Origin: Campylorhamphus procurvoides
Lineage: Eukaryota > Chordata > Aves > Passeriformes > Dendrocolaptidae
Reading direction: 5' to 3'
Length of the DNA stretch: 64,000 nt
Assembly (NCBI GenBank): GCA_013396655.1
Contig: WBMV01004989.1
Span: 605,317 to 669,316 of the forward strand
In this document: piece after piece, positions 38,101 to 51,107 of the stretch
Position numbering within the stretch: position 1 is the stretch's first letter
How the letters are laid out: the number at the start of each line of letters is the position of its first letter
The notes under the pieces: model-generated
Databases searched by the model: none
Told to the model about the DNA's origin: nothing
What the model saw: only the letters and a program-made list of their open reading frames with translations
Program-made: the position numbers and the translations under genes

Positions 38101-38996
38101 TTGCTACACAATACAATATTAAGGACAGGGAACTAACTCTGTTCACATATGTATGTACAAGATTTTGTGTATTCTTGCACGAAAACATTTCTGGCTCCTC
38201 AAGTGAACAGGTTGAAACACTCAATTCTGGTGCAGTTCTATTTGTATTTAATCCTTATTTTTCTCTGCTTTTCCTGATATGACAATTGACTAAAATCTAA
38301 TCTCAGGTTTTAAAGATTATCTCTTCAGCTGTTTATTCTCTATGAATATGAAACCAGCACCATTGTTATTGTTTTACCTTTAAGTTTTTCTATTCTATTT
38401 TTTCCAGAAATTTTCACAAAATTATTGGAATTATATACAATTATTCATTCTTTCAAATTATAAATGAGGAAGTAAATCATAGAAAGACCTCAAGTTTAGA
38501 AAAGGGAAAGGGAGTTTTTGAGCTGTATAGCTGATGTGAAAAACTAAGAATTGGCAGTGGTGTGTCACTGACGTTTTCAGACAATGAATGCAAATAGATT
38601 TGGTTATGTTTAAAGTTTAGTTCCATTTGCTTCATGAAGGTAGAGTTGGACTCCAAAAGCCAACCAAAACCACACCAACCAGCCAAAAATACACCAAACA
38701 AAACAGCAAACCTACAAACCTTTTAGAATAAAATCCATGACAGGAAATCTAATTAGGCTATAAAGGCCCTGAGCACATATTTTGGGTTTGGCTTTTCCCC
38801 CCCATTGCATTTGAAAGAGTCTTTCTACTTTGTATTGTAGAACTCTAGTGTCTTTATAATCTCAGAATCATGGACCTGAACTTTGTCTCAGAGATGCTGA
38901 CATATCTCAAATTAACATAACTTGAGTAATTTCCATTAAAGAAAGCGAGTAATTACAACGCAGCAGAAAGAAAAATCTCATTCAAAATCATTCATG

Positions 38997-39022
38997 GTGT
39001 AAGGTTTGGTCAGACCTTACAC
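38997..39022. repeat. 9-bp perfect inverted repeat
   Basis: GTGTAAGGT at 38997-39005 is the reverse complement of ACCTTACAC at 39014-39022 with an 8-nt loop. Probably incidental. Confidence 0.7.
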
Positions 39023-39444
39023 TCATTTGCTGGTATTTTCACCAGCTTTGTCTCAGAGATGCTTAACCTGTGAATCTGCAAACTTTATTTTCTCAGTTGC
39101 AAAAATTCCCTCATTGGAAAGCTTTCTAATTTAAAATTTGTGCTTTTAAGTTGTATCTAAATAGAAGAAAAATACAAGAGATTAAAATATTTTTAATGCA
39201 AAACTTAAGTAGCAAGAGTAGTACTATAAAAATAAGTTGAATTTGAGTGTGCATGTTTGCCAAAAGGTAATGTGATTTTATTTTTTTTTAATGACACTCT
39301 TTCTTCTTTGGTTGGCTGTATATGGACTTTTTAAAAATTATTTTGTGATATATGCCTTATATGGCTGGGGTAAGCTCCTCTTCCCTCCTTTTATGGGTAA
39401 ATATACCTGGTTTCTCTACAAGTTCTCCTTTTCTTCAAGTTCTT

Positions 39445-39475
39445 AAAAAAAAAAAAAGAAAAAAAAAAGAAAAAC
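39445..39475. repeat. A-rich run
   Basis: A13, A9 and A5 runs separated by single G residues. No coding or processed-transcript sequence was recognised upstream, so it is not called a retrocopy tail. Confidence 0.85.
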
Positions 39476-39623
39476 AGATTCACAGAGTAAGCTTCAGTTG
39501 ATTAAAGAAAATTACTAAATTACTTGAGGGAAGCACCTAAAAATGCCTTTGAAACATCTCTTTAGACTGTAGTTTTCATGGCTAACTTCCACTTTAGAGG
39601 GATGAAGCCTTTTCTGTTCACAG

Positions 39624-39734
39624 AACAGAGGTGTCTGTTAGTTACAGTGAACCCCAATGCAGAAGATATTTCTCACTTCTACAGATTAGCAAAACAAGAT
39701 ACTGTCATGGTGGACATGGTCTGCCAGGCATTAG
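39624..39734 (+). other. Weak candidate exon, 111 nt
   Basis: A pyrimidine-rich acceptor-like CCTTTTCTGTTCACAG precedes 39624, and a donor-like AG|GTAAGA follows. The frame of phase 1 is open for the full length, reading Q-R-C-L-L-V-T-V-N-P-N-A-E-D after the split codon. That phase is the one left by the candidate at 22074-22134, but the two lie 17 kb apart and there is no independent evidence they belong together. The encoded segment is not recognised. An internal AG at CACTTCTACAG is an alternative acceptor. Confidence 0.15.
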
Positions 39735-42700
39735 GTAAGAGAAGGTACACAATACCTGTAAGGGGAGTAGACTTGTTGTTTCTCTTCAATATGACATCCA
39801 CTTGTACTTGACTTAAATGTTCACTTCTGGGACCCTCCTGCCCAGCTCAGAGACTCAATACACACAAGAAATCAATTTGCACCTCATCAATATAGCTGTG
39901 AGGTTAAAGGCTGGAATTTCCTTTCCAAAATGTTAATGCCACAACAAGAAATTACAGAAGCATTGTATATCCCCTAAAGACAAAATTCCCTTTACAATGT
40001 CAACAAAACCATCAGCTACTGAGAGTCTTAGATTAACTGCTGAAATTAATCTCTTTATAACTAAGAGAAGCCAGAGAGGACTTTATCACTGAATTTCCAT
40101 TCACTTACACAACCTGCATGCAGGGTGAATAACAGAGAAAAAATAATATATTGTAGTATTTCTAGAGTGAATGACTGCAACAGGAGACAAGCATGAAGGA
40201 AAACCTTTTGCAAGTAGAAAGCACAGTACCAAACAGGTTGAGTTAATACTGTTTTTGCTGGTTTTCAGCCTTGTCTCTCAATCTTAAGTCAGCTGAGCAG
40301 CAGCTTTCTCAGTGGGAAAAAACAGGAGGAGGTCAGGCGGAATGACCTCCCTATTTTGTCTCCCAGTGGCCTGCCTCCCATTTACTACACCTTTTGACAT
40401 CCTTAAGTAGATATCTCTTTAAGTGTTCAGTCAGTAAAACAGGCTGCAATGTAGGCAAAGGGAAGGGGGATGGGGAAAGAAGTGTACACTGTAGGGCTCA
40501 GATGGATCGTGAGGCACGCACAATTCATAAAAGTGTCCTGTATGTTCAGCCACAGATTAAAAATACTCTATTATTGCATGTATTCAGAAAATACTAATTT
40601 ACAGTTTACTACCAAATTGCAACACCTTTCAAACTGAGCATCACTTTTGGGAATTACCATATTCTAAAATAATCTCTGGAGCTGAATGCAATGAATAGCT
40701 GAGAAATCAGATGACTTCAGCAGTTGTGGTAGTACATATGTAAGATGTGTGATAATGGGATCTATGGCTTGAAGTATATTATTTAAAGACTGTTGTGGGA
40801 AAGTTCCAAATGTTCTGCAAAATTTTAAGACCTTTTTTTCAATTTGTAAATTACACATTTTCTCATCTCTTGCTATTATCCATCAATTAAGCAGTTTAAA
40901 TATTATGCTATGAAAAGGAATTCTTAAATAAACATCAGATGCAACTCATGCACTTTTCATAATCAGGACCATAAATTTCAACACCCTTCACTGATTGGTT
41001 GCACCTGTTTTCATCTGTAATCCCTAAAAATGAAGGCTGAAAGCTGTGCATAGTATTTAGGACTTCATTAATTTGTAAAACACTTTTTAAAAATGGATTT
41101 AAAAGATTCAAATGTGACTATGAGCCCTGCTCAACACATAAAAACACTGGTGAGTTTTTAGTTCTTCAGAACTCTTATTAATTTATTATCTGACTGTCAC
41201 AGAGTTAAACCTAAAGTTTTTATGTTAATCAGTTAATTTCAGCATTCGTATAAACTGGAAGCTTCAAGTACACCAAATTTTTCATGAAAAAGTAAGGTTT
41301 TTTTGAAGATCAGACTCATGCAGCTGAAATTGAGTACATACCTTTCTTTCATTTGAATGACATTTCTTTTTAAAAATGTGGAAAATGAAATCACCTTTCA
41401 TTCTCTTTTTCTGAATCTTGTTGTGCAGCTTTCCATCCTGTGTGTTTTACAGCTACTTTGCAAATAGAAAAACTACTTTTTTCCAGTATTTTGCTATGCA
41501 TTGTAATAGAAATCAATCCCTACTAAAAAAAATAAACAAACAAAACCAACCACCAACCTCTAGGTAAAAACATTATTAAGCTATTGCATATTGTTTATAT
41601 TAGTGAAATATTATTTCTTATTGCTGCACATAACAACTGATTTGGTCAAGCCAAAGTAGGTTTTAGAACTCAGATAAAAAATAAAAAGAAAGCATTAAGA
41701 GATCAGTTTTTGTCATTAAGGCAAACAAACATGAATGAAATACAGAGATACCTGGTTTCAGATGTTCTAATAATAAAAGAATTCAGAAAAAAAGTAGACA
41801 TCAATGATGCATTTAAAGAAGTAACTAATTCACATACAGAGATCTGCTAAAACATGTTAACACATGGCACTAGCATTTACTGGGAGAAGGCAATGTATGT
41901 TGTAGATCTGAAGGCTCTGTTTCCTTTGAAATTAAATCTCTGAATAGCAGTAAATGGCACAAAAGATTCTACTGTATCTGGCTAAAACATTTTAACTTCA
42001 TGTTTTCAGTTACTTCTTTGTCAAAGCTAAGAATTTCTTCAATGACATAAATATTTATAAAGATTTTGATGGGAGGATTCCTGAGTTTCATGGCTTTGTG
42101 GTTAACCTGCATGTTTTAAAACAATCTTCTTTAGGGAAAACACTGGAATTTTATTTGCTCTATGAAACCAAGCAGCTGCATCAGCATAATGAAGTTCACC
42201 TATTAAGCTCTTCCAAAAAGAAAGGTATTTAACTCAGAAAGGACATTGTGATGACATGGCTTCCAAAGAGGGGTCATTCAGCATCCTACTTGCAGGCAGA
42301 AATCCAAGAGAGCCCTTAATTATGCAAACATTCCTCTGGAAGCAAAAGCATTGCATTCTCATGATTAGGCAGCCCGACAGCACACTCTGTCCGTACCCCG
42401 TCCACCAGAAGATATTCTCTCTTAGATTTATCCTTTCTGGAGAAAGGTAGAAGAATGGAAGAATCAGCCTCTGCATCCTTCAAAATTGTGTATGAAACTC
42501 TGATATTCTAGAGCACGCTATTGAAAATATGATGATAGGAATATTGTTCAGACATTGCAGATAAAACCATCCCTGAAATATTTAAACTCCTTTTTATTAG
42601 GAACTGTCTTCTACTTCAGATGTATTAAAAGACTGGACTTATTTTATGTTCAGTTTTCAAAATTTTGACAGTCAAGTGATCGTAAAAAATTTCATTTTTT

Positions 42701-45383
42701 ATCCACATTTGACAAATGAAATTTCTTTGCATAGTTAGACAATTCTACCACACTTTTTAAAAATGCTCTACTTTCTTTTATGAGTAATTATTTTAAGAGC
42801 AATATATATAAGGGAGATGCTAGTAACAGGTTTTTCACTTCAGTGGTTAACACATTTCTTAAACTGGCCTTCTGAAATTGGCATTTTCTCTTCAAAATGT
42901 CCCATTAATTCCTATTAGGGAGCTACCAGTAAAGAAAATTGCATGTTAACTTCTATCAATCTGTATGAATAAATGTTAAACTTTCCCAGTTAAAAGCTTT
43001 CCTTTTAGCTCCACTCAAGTGAAAACACCTAAAGCAGTGCACACGTTGGCAAATCATTCAAAAGATTAATGCACTTAGACCTGTACAAAGAGTTAGAGAT
43101 GTGTATTAACATTATAGATTTTAATTTGAAATGATGTCAGTCTTTTCTCAGCTGCATTGTAGTGCAAGGACTGCCATCTGCTTATAATAATGAATCTGAC
43201 AATCCACGTAAATGTGATTTGCTGCTCCTTTTGCCAACATAATGGCTTGGATATTGATCCTAATGGTGGAGCAGTTGCTGCCATTTCATTCAATAGAAGT
43301 GGGAGGAGAGGGTGCAAGAGTGAAATTTCCAGGACTTCTGCTGGAATGACAGCTGGGATCGGAGCTGTGGATTTTCATTATGAAAGGAGATGAGGAGAGG
43401 ATACTCCCCATTCTCAGGTGTTCTTTTTTTTTCTTGGAACAAACCATACAACTCTTGACTCCAAAAATGAAACAAACAAAAGTTAATAAATACTTGTAAG
43501 TGAAAGGAGCACACAACTGGAAAAAGATAAAATAAACTCTCCCCTGTACAGATGCTCATTTTTTCTCCTGTTGCTGATGACAATCAAGATGGCATTTTTT
43601 GGGGGGGGAAGAGTGCTGTAATAGTCTACATTGTCAGGCAGGTTTGACTCCTGGCAGTGACTTTTCTCTGTGCTGTGAGGAGGTATCTGCACTTCAGCGT
43701 TTTGTATCTTTAATTTCTTCACAAGCATTGCACCCTTGAAAAAAGGCACTGGATGAAAAAAGTTAAGTGTAATTTGGAAATCACAGATCTCAGAGGGAAA
43801 CTTCTCTCCAGCTCATAGTAAATGCAGGGATTTCATGCCTGTCGTTTTTATCACCTTACTTCAGAATTGCAAGGTGTTCCTCAGGATGGCTTTCCTTCAA
43901 GAAATGGAACCTGGTTTCCCAGGAAGTGATCAGACTCAGAGCTGTCTAGAAGAGAGGCAAGGAACTCTTTCCCTAAGCTACAACCATTATTATGTCTAAG
44001 TTGATTCCAACTTCGCTGTTAATGTGATTTGTGCAGGGCCCAAAAGTATTACAGTACCTTTATAAGAGAGTGCATGGCTGTTTCCATGACAGCCAGCAAA
44101 AGCAGGGATGGAAAATGCCATTTGAGATAGCTCAGAAGTGTTTGACTGATACATGACATAAGGTTGGAAGCTTTAAGGAGTAAACTCCGGTAATACTCGG
44201 CCCAATTCTCTTTAAAAAATGGGGTTTACAAGTAGTGGCATATTAATTTTTAATAGATTTTAACCAAAGGAGATAAAATGTAAAGATGCTGTTAATTTTA
44301 CCTCAAACAGCTCCTGGACCAGTCAGTGTGACCTCAGTGACTGAAATACTAATTACCATGGCTATTTGAAGTGGTTACTCACACTAACACTCAAATTTTA
44401 CAGCATACCAAGGAATGGTATATGAAGCAGCTTATACATAAATCCATTCCATAACTATTCCTTTACTTTGAACAGCTTTAACTACTGATTTTTCAACTTC
44501 CATTTCTAACCTTGAAGATTGTTATATTCATAAATGGAACAGGCACTGCTCATTTCAAGATATGCTCAACAATCCATCATCTTCATGTCATTTGATCTCC
44601 CAGGACTAGAATTTTGAAAAAGTGTTCTCAAAGTGTAAAACCACCTACAAGTAAGAGCTGCAGCATGCATATAAAATGTTTCTATTATTCTATCAACACT
44701 AACCACATAGCCTCATGATTTAATATAGAACATCCTAGAATATGTTGCATCCTCTGCCTTATTTGAAAGAAATTATTGCTTATTTCACACAGAGAAGTGC
44801 AGCTATGAGCAAAAGCCCAGTAAGAGGCAGAGAACCTATACAAAAATGGTGAGTGTGAAAGAAATATAAGGGAAAAACCACAAATTTCAAAGTTGTTTCC
44901 AACAAGTTTACACAAAAAGCATAAAACTTTACCAAATCAGCACAATACTTACTCCCCTATCTTTTACCTGATGATTGCTGATAATAAAAACCACCAGTGA
45001 TACTCAGCTGACAGTCAGAAAAACTCAGCTGCTCTGAGGCAAGTAGACAAACAGAATTTGGCATTACCATATAAAAGTATTATTCTCAGATACATATATA
45101 AAACTGAGGTGACTTAGTACTAATGACAAGCTTCTGCATGACTGACACAGTACATCTCATATTGAAAAGTATCTCACATCTCAGAATGGCAGAGAAAATT
45201 GTTGTCTCATCTTCTCTACTATTATTCCCCTCCAGTGTTTCTGCTCAGGTAGGAGAAGATAAGCACCTTTAACACAGGCCTTTCACTTGGTGAACTTCCA
45301 TCATTCTATGCTGAAGATCTACCATTCCACAGATGTTCCCCAGCTGGCTCTTAGAGCTGCATATCTCAGAGGAAAGGCCTGGT

Positions 45384-45408
45384 AAAAAAAAAAAAAAAAA
45401 AAAAAAAA
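45384..45408. repeat. A25 homopolymer
   Basis: Twenty-five consecutive A residues. No AATAAA or recognisable transcript lies just upstream, so a retrocopy origin is not supported. Confidence 0.92.
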
Positions 45409-45915
45409 GTTAAAATTTATATCACTCCAGAATTTTCCTGTAGGGAAATCATTAGGTAAAACCTGTTTGCAATCAGAGTGGATGCCTTTAGAGGATGGAG
45501 ATTGGATCCGGATGCCTTCTACCCTCTTTGGTTAGTACCCATTATCCATATTTCACTACTGTTTAAGCTACTCTCAGCTATCCAGTACAACTATGGAGAT
45601 GAATATCTTTTATTTTGATTCAACCTTCTGAACCCCCTTGTCATACAATAAGAACAACCATTTCAGCTAAGTGCAAACCAGTAGGAAGAAAACTCATGTT
45701 CCAATCCCAGTTTCTAAAGCTGTCAGTGCATATACTGCAGAATCTCAGGACTAGCTTATTTGTACCTTTATTTGTGCTTTAGTAGGCACACTTTCTTGAG
45801 GAGGAACATTAAAACTGAAATAAATATCTTTAAATCTGATGAAATACATATCTATATATTGTTTATATAATATTTTTAAATTACTGAAAGACTTGTATAT
45901 GCATGTGCATATATA

Positions 45916-45932
45916 TCAATCAATCAATCAAT
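45916..45932. repeat. (CAAT)n microsatellite
   Basis: Four units of TCAA/CAAT followed by ATAAATAA. Short array. Confidence 0.8.
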
Positions 45933-46283
45933 AAATAATTGTACATAGTCTACCCATATAGCAGATGTTCATTTATAGTTTGGCCATATACCTCAAACCA
46001 GATAATCCTTCTTCAGGAAAGACCACTGAAAAGCTGCTTAGCATGGTGACAAACACATGATACTTCAAATATTGCCAAATCTTCATTTCGTTTCAAAAGG
46101 AAATTACTGTTAGAGGAAAAAAAATGTTCAGCTGGGATTGTAATAAATACATCTGTGAAGTACAAGTGATGTGCAACTCTTAACACAAAGGTACCCCACT
46201 AAATCTCTCCCAGATGTCAAGTGAATGTAGAACCACAGCAGCACATTATCCACCCTAAGGCAATACTCATAAGCATCCACATT

Positions 46284-46805
46284 TTATAGAACAGTTTGGG
46301 TAGGAAGGGATCTTAAATATCACCTAATTCCAATCCCCTGCTTCAGGGAACCTTACACTAGATTAGTTTTTTCAAAGCCAGTCTGGCTTTGGCCATTTCC
46401 AGGGATGGGGCATCCACAACTCCTCTCGGCAACATGTGCAAGTGTCTCACCACCCCTACCCTACAGAATTTATTCCTTAAGTGTAATGTAAACTTACTTT
46501 CAGTTTAAAGCCTTGTCTTAATCTCATATGCCTGTGTAAAAAGTCCCTCTCCAGCTTTCGTGTAGGCCTCTTTAGGTACTGGAAGGCAGTTTTAAGACCT
46601 CCCTGGAGCCTTTTCTTTCCAGGCTGAACAGCCCCAACTCTCTGAGCCCATCTTCACTGGAGAAGGGCCCAGCCTTCCAAGCATCTTCATAGCCTCTTCT
46701 GGATTCAAATTTGTTGTTTTGGGCAGCATTAGCAACATGTCCTTTTGAAATTTTTTTTCTGAGAAATGGAAGAACATCAAGACACCTAGAATACTATCCC
46801 TCAAA
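46284..46805 (-). mobile_element. CR1 LINE fragment, antisense
   Basis: The left edge, TTATAGAACAGTTTGGGTAG, is the complement of the CR1 3' end. It is followed by the blocks GGGATGGGGCATCCACAAC, CTCTCCAGCTTTCGTGTAGG and TTCCAGGCTGAACAGCCCC (each typical of antisense CR1) and GAGCCCATCTTCACTGGAG. The right part becomes diverged but continues with ORF2-like antisense sequence to about 46805. At about 520 bp it includes the end of ORF2 and the 3' UTR with many substitutions. It is not coding-competent. A minus-strand frame at 46592-46804 is the decayed ORF2 end. Confidence 0.9.
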
Positions 46806-47706
46806 TTAAAACAGAAACATAGATTTTCTACCTTATGTGGAACAGAAGGGGGTCTGGACCTGTGTCAGGTCTGAACTCTGCCAGCAATCTCCTAAGGGGC
46901 CACAGCTGAATAGACTTCATTTGTCTGACAAGAAAAGACTTCATTTTGAAGGGACCTTACAAGGCTTGTGTCCAGGAGAGTTATGGGGAAAAAAATAAAG
47001 GTACATTGTTCAACTGTAATTGGCATTTTTCTGTGATACATCAGTAACTATGTGGTATATGATTATACCTGCCAGTGCATCTCATCCAGACCCTGCCTCT
47101 CTTCAATTTAACAATACCTCTCTTTTAGTAATCATAGTTAGAAATACTGAGCAGGAAGTGCCTATTTTTGAGTTTACAAATATAAGCAGTCAAGAAGGTC
47201 TTTGTGGACGAAAAAGTGTTTGTCAGTATTTCTTCATCCGCAGAAAAGGAGCAGCTGCCAGCCTGCCGGAATTCAGAATTTAGATGAGCTGTGAGGCCAC
47301 ACTTCTGCCACCCTGCATCTGGTTTGGAAACAAAGAACAACCTGTCTTTGGTTGCTCTCATCTTGTAAGTACAACTACCGCATAGGTAATTAACACTCCA
47401 TGAGAAGGGCCTAGTTTTGCATATCTTCATTTTTACTGACTCTTCCACAGTGGCAGTCTTCTTCCCACTTGCAATTAAAACAAAGGCTGTGCAGAGAAGA
47501 GGAAACCTGGACTTTTTTTGATATTGATGGAGAGTGAGGTAAATTTACTGTTTCAGTTTCCTGGAGAACACACCATAGTATATAATATTTAAAGTGTTTT
47601 TTTAATCCTATCTTTAAAAGAGTGCTTCCTCCTTTCCTCTCTAAAATGTTTAGGGATTAAGTATCTTTGTGAAGTGTGTGGTAACTAAGAGCAGTAATTT
47701 CAAGGT
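46806..47706. other. Spacer between two antisense CR1 copies
   Basis: About 900 bp of unique DNA. Open frames of 87 (+) and 107 (-) codons overlap each other here. Neither is recognised or splice-supported, and I regard both as chance frames. Confidence 0.55.
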
Positions 47707-47980
47707 ATCACAGACTCATAGAATGGCCTGGGTTGAAAAGGATCATAAAAATCTTCTAGTTCCAACCCCCCTGCCATGGACAGGAACACCTTTCACTAAG
47801 ACCAAGTTGCTCAGAGCTCCATCCAACCTGTCCTTAAACACTTTCATGGATGGGGCATCCACAGGTTTGGGCAACCTGCTCCAGTGCCTCACTACCCTTA
47901 CTGTAATTTTTTTTCCTAATATCTGATCTAAATTTGCTCTCTTTCAGTTTGAAGCCATTACCTCCTCTCCTGTCACATAT
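47707..47980 (-). mobile_element. CR1 LINE 3' fragment, antisense
   Basis: The fragment starts with ATCACAGACTCATAGAATGG and continues through CTTCTAGTTCCAACCCCCCT, CATGGACAGGAACACCTTTC, GGGGCATCCACAGGTTTGGG and CAACCTGCTCCAGTGCCTCA. It ends near CTCTCCTGTCACA. These are, in order, the standard antisense blocks of the CR1 3' region, and this is the best-preserved copy in the window. It is 5'-truncated to about 275 bp. It lies 0.9 kb from another antisense CR1 but has a different truncation point, so it is an independent insertion. Confidence 0.95.
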
Positions 47981-50599
47981 TGGTGCTATATAGTGAGACC
48001 AGTACTCTTTGTTTGATTTTGTATATAATACAGGTTCAATTGTGCTGTCTGTAAACTCATGAGTAGAGATTCACTTCCACAGGGGAATGACATTTCTCTT
48101 GCTCTCTGCTTGTTTGTAACAAATCCCAGGCACAGAAGTCATTCAGCACCACTTGGTACAGGCCTTATGGTGAACACTGCTCTTCATGGGTGCCAAAGAG
48201 AGAGAGGGGTCAGACTCTTGTCCTCCCTAGCTTGAACATCACGCAGGGTGATCACTTCTATGATTCCAGCCCATGAACTGACCTATGAACCATGGATTTT
48301 TGAAAGCTTATGAAATCCAGAGTTGTGGCAAGACAGACATATTAAGGCAACATAAGATTTAAAAAAAAAATCATAAACCTGTGATTTTTCTGTATTTTAG
48401 CACTCATGACCAAATTATAGCTCTGTTATTTTAGGAAGTGAATCCGAGTATATAGATATCTTACAATCTTGTGAATTGCTTCTTAACTCCTAGTAAGTAG
48501 ATTTTTTTTAGTATGCTTTCACATAAAAATGCTTGGAAAATGGGGGGAAAATTCCTACTGAGACAATTTAACCAAAGTTTCCCAGTTGTGTCTTTGTTTT
48601 TTTTCAGTTCTAATATTTCACAGTCCTTTTCTGTTAACTGTCAAGTGAAAGATAAGGCTGTCATACTGTCTGAATAACAAAAGAAATACAATTTTCTTAC
48701 ACTAAAGTGTACTGGCCTTGTGCCACTATTAAAATTAAATTTGTCCAATACCAGTTAGCTGCAACAAACATTTTTATGGCAATAGTTGGTGAAGAGAAGA
48801 GAGCTTTCTGGGTTTTCTTGTTGCTCCATTTCTCTGAAACAATGGGAAGAATTGACATTGTCTATTCAGTATAGAAGACCGCCTGTCAAGTAAAGCAAGA
48901 CAAATGTGATGTCCTGACTGATTATTTCCTTAGATACTAAATCAATGAGCTTATTATCACAGCAATTACATTACTAATGTAAACAGATGTTATGTGTAGA
49001 AAACTGGTTAACAGTAAAGTAGGCAGAGTATAGTTTTTTCTGTTACACAAAAAAAAATTATCTGGAGCATGTTCTGTTAGAAATAACATTCAATCATCAG
49101 TTCATATGGATCAATTTACTGAATAGATGCTGTATCACATGATTTTTACATGTAAGATTGTAAAGATGTACATAATTAAAGTTTAACTTGTGTAACTTTT
49201 ATTACCAACATTAATGTTCTTATCTATATCAATCAGTAATAAAATTCAGGGATTCTGAAAAAAAAAAAAGCAGCACTACAGTTCTGTTCACAAATTAACT
49301 CTGACAATTTTCTTAATGCAACTTGTTATTTAGTTTAGAATAAAATCAAAGGAAAAGAAGCAATATCCTGTACAATGGCTAAAATTATTTTCATATAACA
49401 AAAAAAAGAGAAACATTTTCTCAAAGGTGTAAGATAGGTGAATTATGAATTTGAACAACAAGAATATAAGCCAAAAGTTCCTATCCCCTGTTGTAGCCCC
49501 AGGACATTTTTCCTCTGTGAGTAGTGCAAGAGTTTATTTTCATGAGATCTTGTAATGTTTAGAAGTAGATTGCTTTTTGCATTCTACAAATCCATTATGT
49601 ATATATACACATGATGTGTACCAACAATCTCAAAGTGCATTTTTCTGGTATGGCACCTGATTCTCTTGCACTGGACAGAGAAGTACTGTCACTACTGCAT
49701 CGCTGGGAAGAATGAGGGCAGAATTAACTCTTAGCAACAACACACTCAAACACAGGCAGCACAAGAGTTTTTAGTCTTGCCACACAACTGCCCAAATATG
49801 TTTTCCCTGAAAACAGTCAAAACCATTTTTCCTTTGTGGAGACTGATTTCCATGACAGATATCAGTCACAGCTGTTTGTACTAACTGTAATCATCTGTAG
49901 TTTTTCAGTCAGAAATAAACCATTTGTGTTAAAGTTTAAAAAATTTCTCTGTAAAAAAAGATAGAGATCAAGAGGAAGATGTTGATAAATCCCAGTCTTG
50001 TTATGGAATATCTAATACAGAAAAAATAGCCTTAAATAGACAAATAAAGAAAATTACAAACATATTTCGTAATAAAAAAACCCAACAATTTGTATGCCTT
50101 TAAAAAACAGAGTAGTTTCAGGTAAAACACTGCATTAAGGGTTACTTGGAGACCACCTGCAATTAAAGAGAAAATAATTTGCAGAAGTTCAAAATTCATG
50201 AAGACTTCTCTATGCAATAAATAAATCTATAATATAATTTGCATTTTCTACATGTGGCAAAAACAGTGCAGTTATATCTATTTTAAGATCTGTTAGCTTT
50301 GGTACACAGTATGGGTCTCTGTCTTCAGAGAATGTCTCTCTCTCCTGCAAAATTTAATTCTGTTGCTTTTGAACTAATAGAACAAAACAGCTCTTTTTTA
50401 AAGATTTTTTTTTAATGAAAAGTAATAAGACTTTGCTTCAAACCACAAACGAGACGTATCATTAGTTACAGTGTCTGTTCTTTGTGATTGAATTGGCTTT
50501 CCAGATACTAGTTTCTACTGCTGGGTTTCACCGCTCATCCAAAACACCTAGGATGTGTGGGAGTAGACTCACAATATCAAGAGTGGAACCTGAGTTTTT
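47981..50599. other. Unique AT-rich DNA
   Basis: No gene, RNA gene or interspersed repeat was recognised. A short A-run occurs at about 49258-49269. Confidence 0.6.
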
Positions 50600-50765
50600 C
50601 ACTGTATTATAATATGAGGTTTATTGCTGTGTGCCCCTTTCTCCCAGGCCCCTGGAAAGCCACCCCTTACCTTTCTAATTAGTATGCAAGCCCCAATCAG
50701 GTTGTGTGAAACCCTCTCTGATTGGTCTCTTTGTATCCCTCCCCTTTGACTCTGGCTGTAAGGCC

Positions 50766-50771
50766 TATAAA
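50766..50771 (+). promoter_or_regulatory. TATA box of the LTR
   Basis: TATAAA lies in the context GGCCTATAAATGACC. It would place transcription start about 25-30 bp downstream, at or just past the AATAAA. Confidence 0.55.
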
Positions 50772-50786
50772 TGACCTGGCCAGGTG

Positions 50787-50792
50787 AATAAA
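50787..50792 (+). terminator. Polyadenylation signal of the LTR
   Basis: AATAAA is followed within 40 bp by T- and GT-rich sequence (TCTCTCTTTCTG and TGGTGTGTACGTGT), the usual downstream element arrangement for cleavage and polyadenylation. Confidence 0.55.
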
Positions 50793-51078
50793 TCTCTCTT
50801 TCTGCTTCCTGTCCCTGGTGTGTACGTGTCCTCCTTACTGCGGCCTTGGGAAGACCCTGTGGCCCAGCCACGTGGAAGGGACAGGGAAGAGGGAGCGGAC
50901 CCCTCAGCCGTGATAATGAAGAAGATGAGTCTTCAGTTCCTGTTTACTCAGAAAATAATGATAAGTTTGGCTCAGATTACTAAGGAAATACTCTTGCGAT
51001 ATTTACCTGTCACCTTGTTTTAAAATTAAGTGCAATTTTCAGTGAAAAGTGAATTATGTAATTTGAAGTGAAAATCTT

Positions 51079-51107
51079 GGGGGGAAGAGGGGAAGGTTTG
51101 GGAAGGG
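51079..51107 (+). other. Canonical G-quadruplex motif
   Basis: Four G-runs (G6, G4, G3, G3) are separated by loops AAGA, AAGGTTT and AA. This fits the G3+N1-7 pattern exactly. No promoter or gene end is recognised next to it. Confidence 0.8.

Larger units (their letters stand above)
35102..46283. other. Unique AT-rich DNA, possible intron
   Basis: About 11 kb without recognised interspersed repeats. It contains a 9-bp hairpin (38997-39022), an A-rich run (39445-39475), a weak candidate exon (39624-39734), an A25 run (45384-45408) and a short CAAT array (45916-45932). The block 43190-43393 is less AT-rich but has no supported function. Confidence 0.55.
50600..50911 (+). mobile_element. Probable short endogenous-retrovirus LTR
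   Basis: A GC-richer segment in AT-rich surroundings has a core-promoter and poly(A) arrangement typical of an LTR. CCAATCAG is followed by a second GATTGG-type box, then TATAAA at 50766-50771 and AATAAA at 50787-50792. Then comes CTCTCTTTCTGCTTCCTGTC and a GT-rich stretch, as expected downstream of a cleavage site. The 5' limit is unclear (possibly near TGTGTGCCCC at about 50625). The 3' limit may be at CGGACCCCTCA near 50911. No gag, pol or env sequence follows. Family assignment needs a repeat library. An alternative is an isolated promoter, but the tight TATA-to-AATAAA spacing favours an LTR. Confidence 0.6.

Noticed and set aside
45384..45408. Long A-run as a processed-pseudogene tail
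   Set aside because: No AATAAA and no coding similarity in the upstream few hundred bases.
47125..47448. 107-codon minus frame
   Set aside because: It overlaps an 87-codon plus frame, has no recognised domain and no splice support, and its length is within chance for this window.
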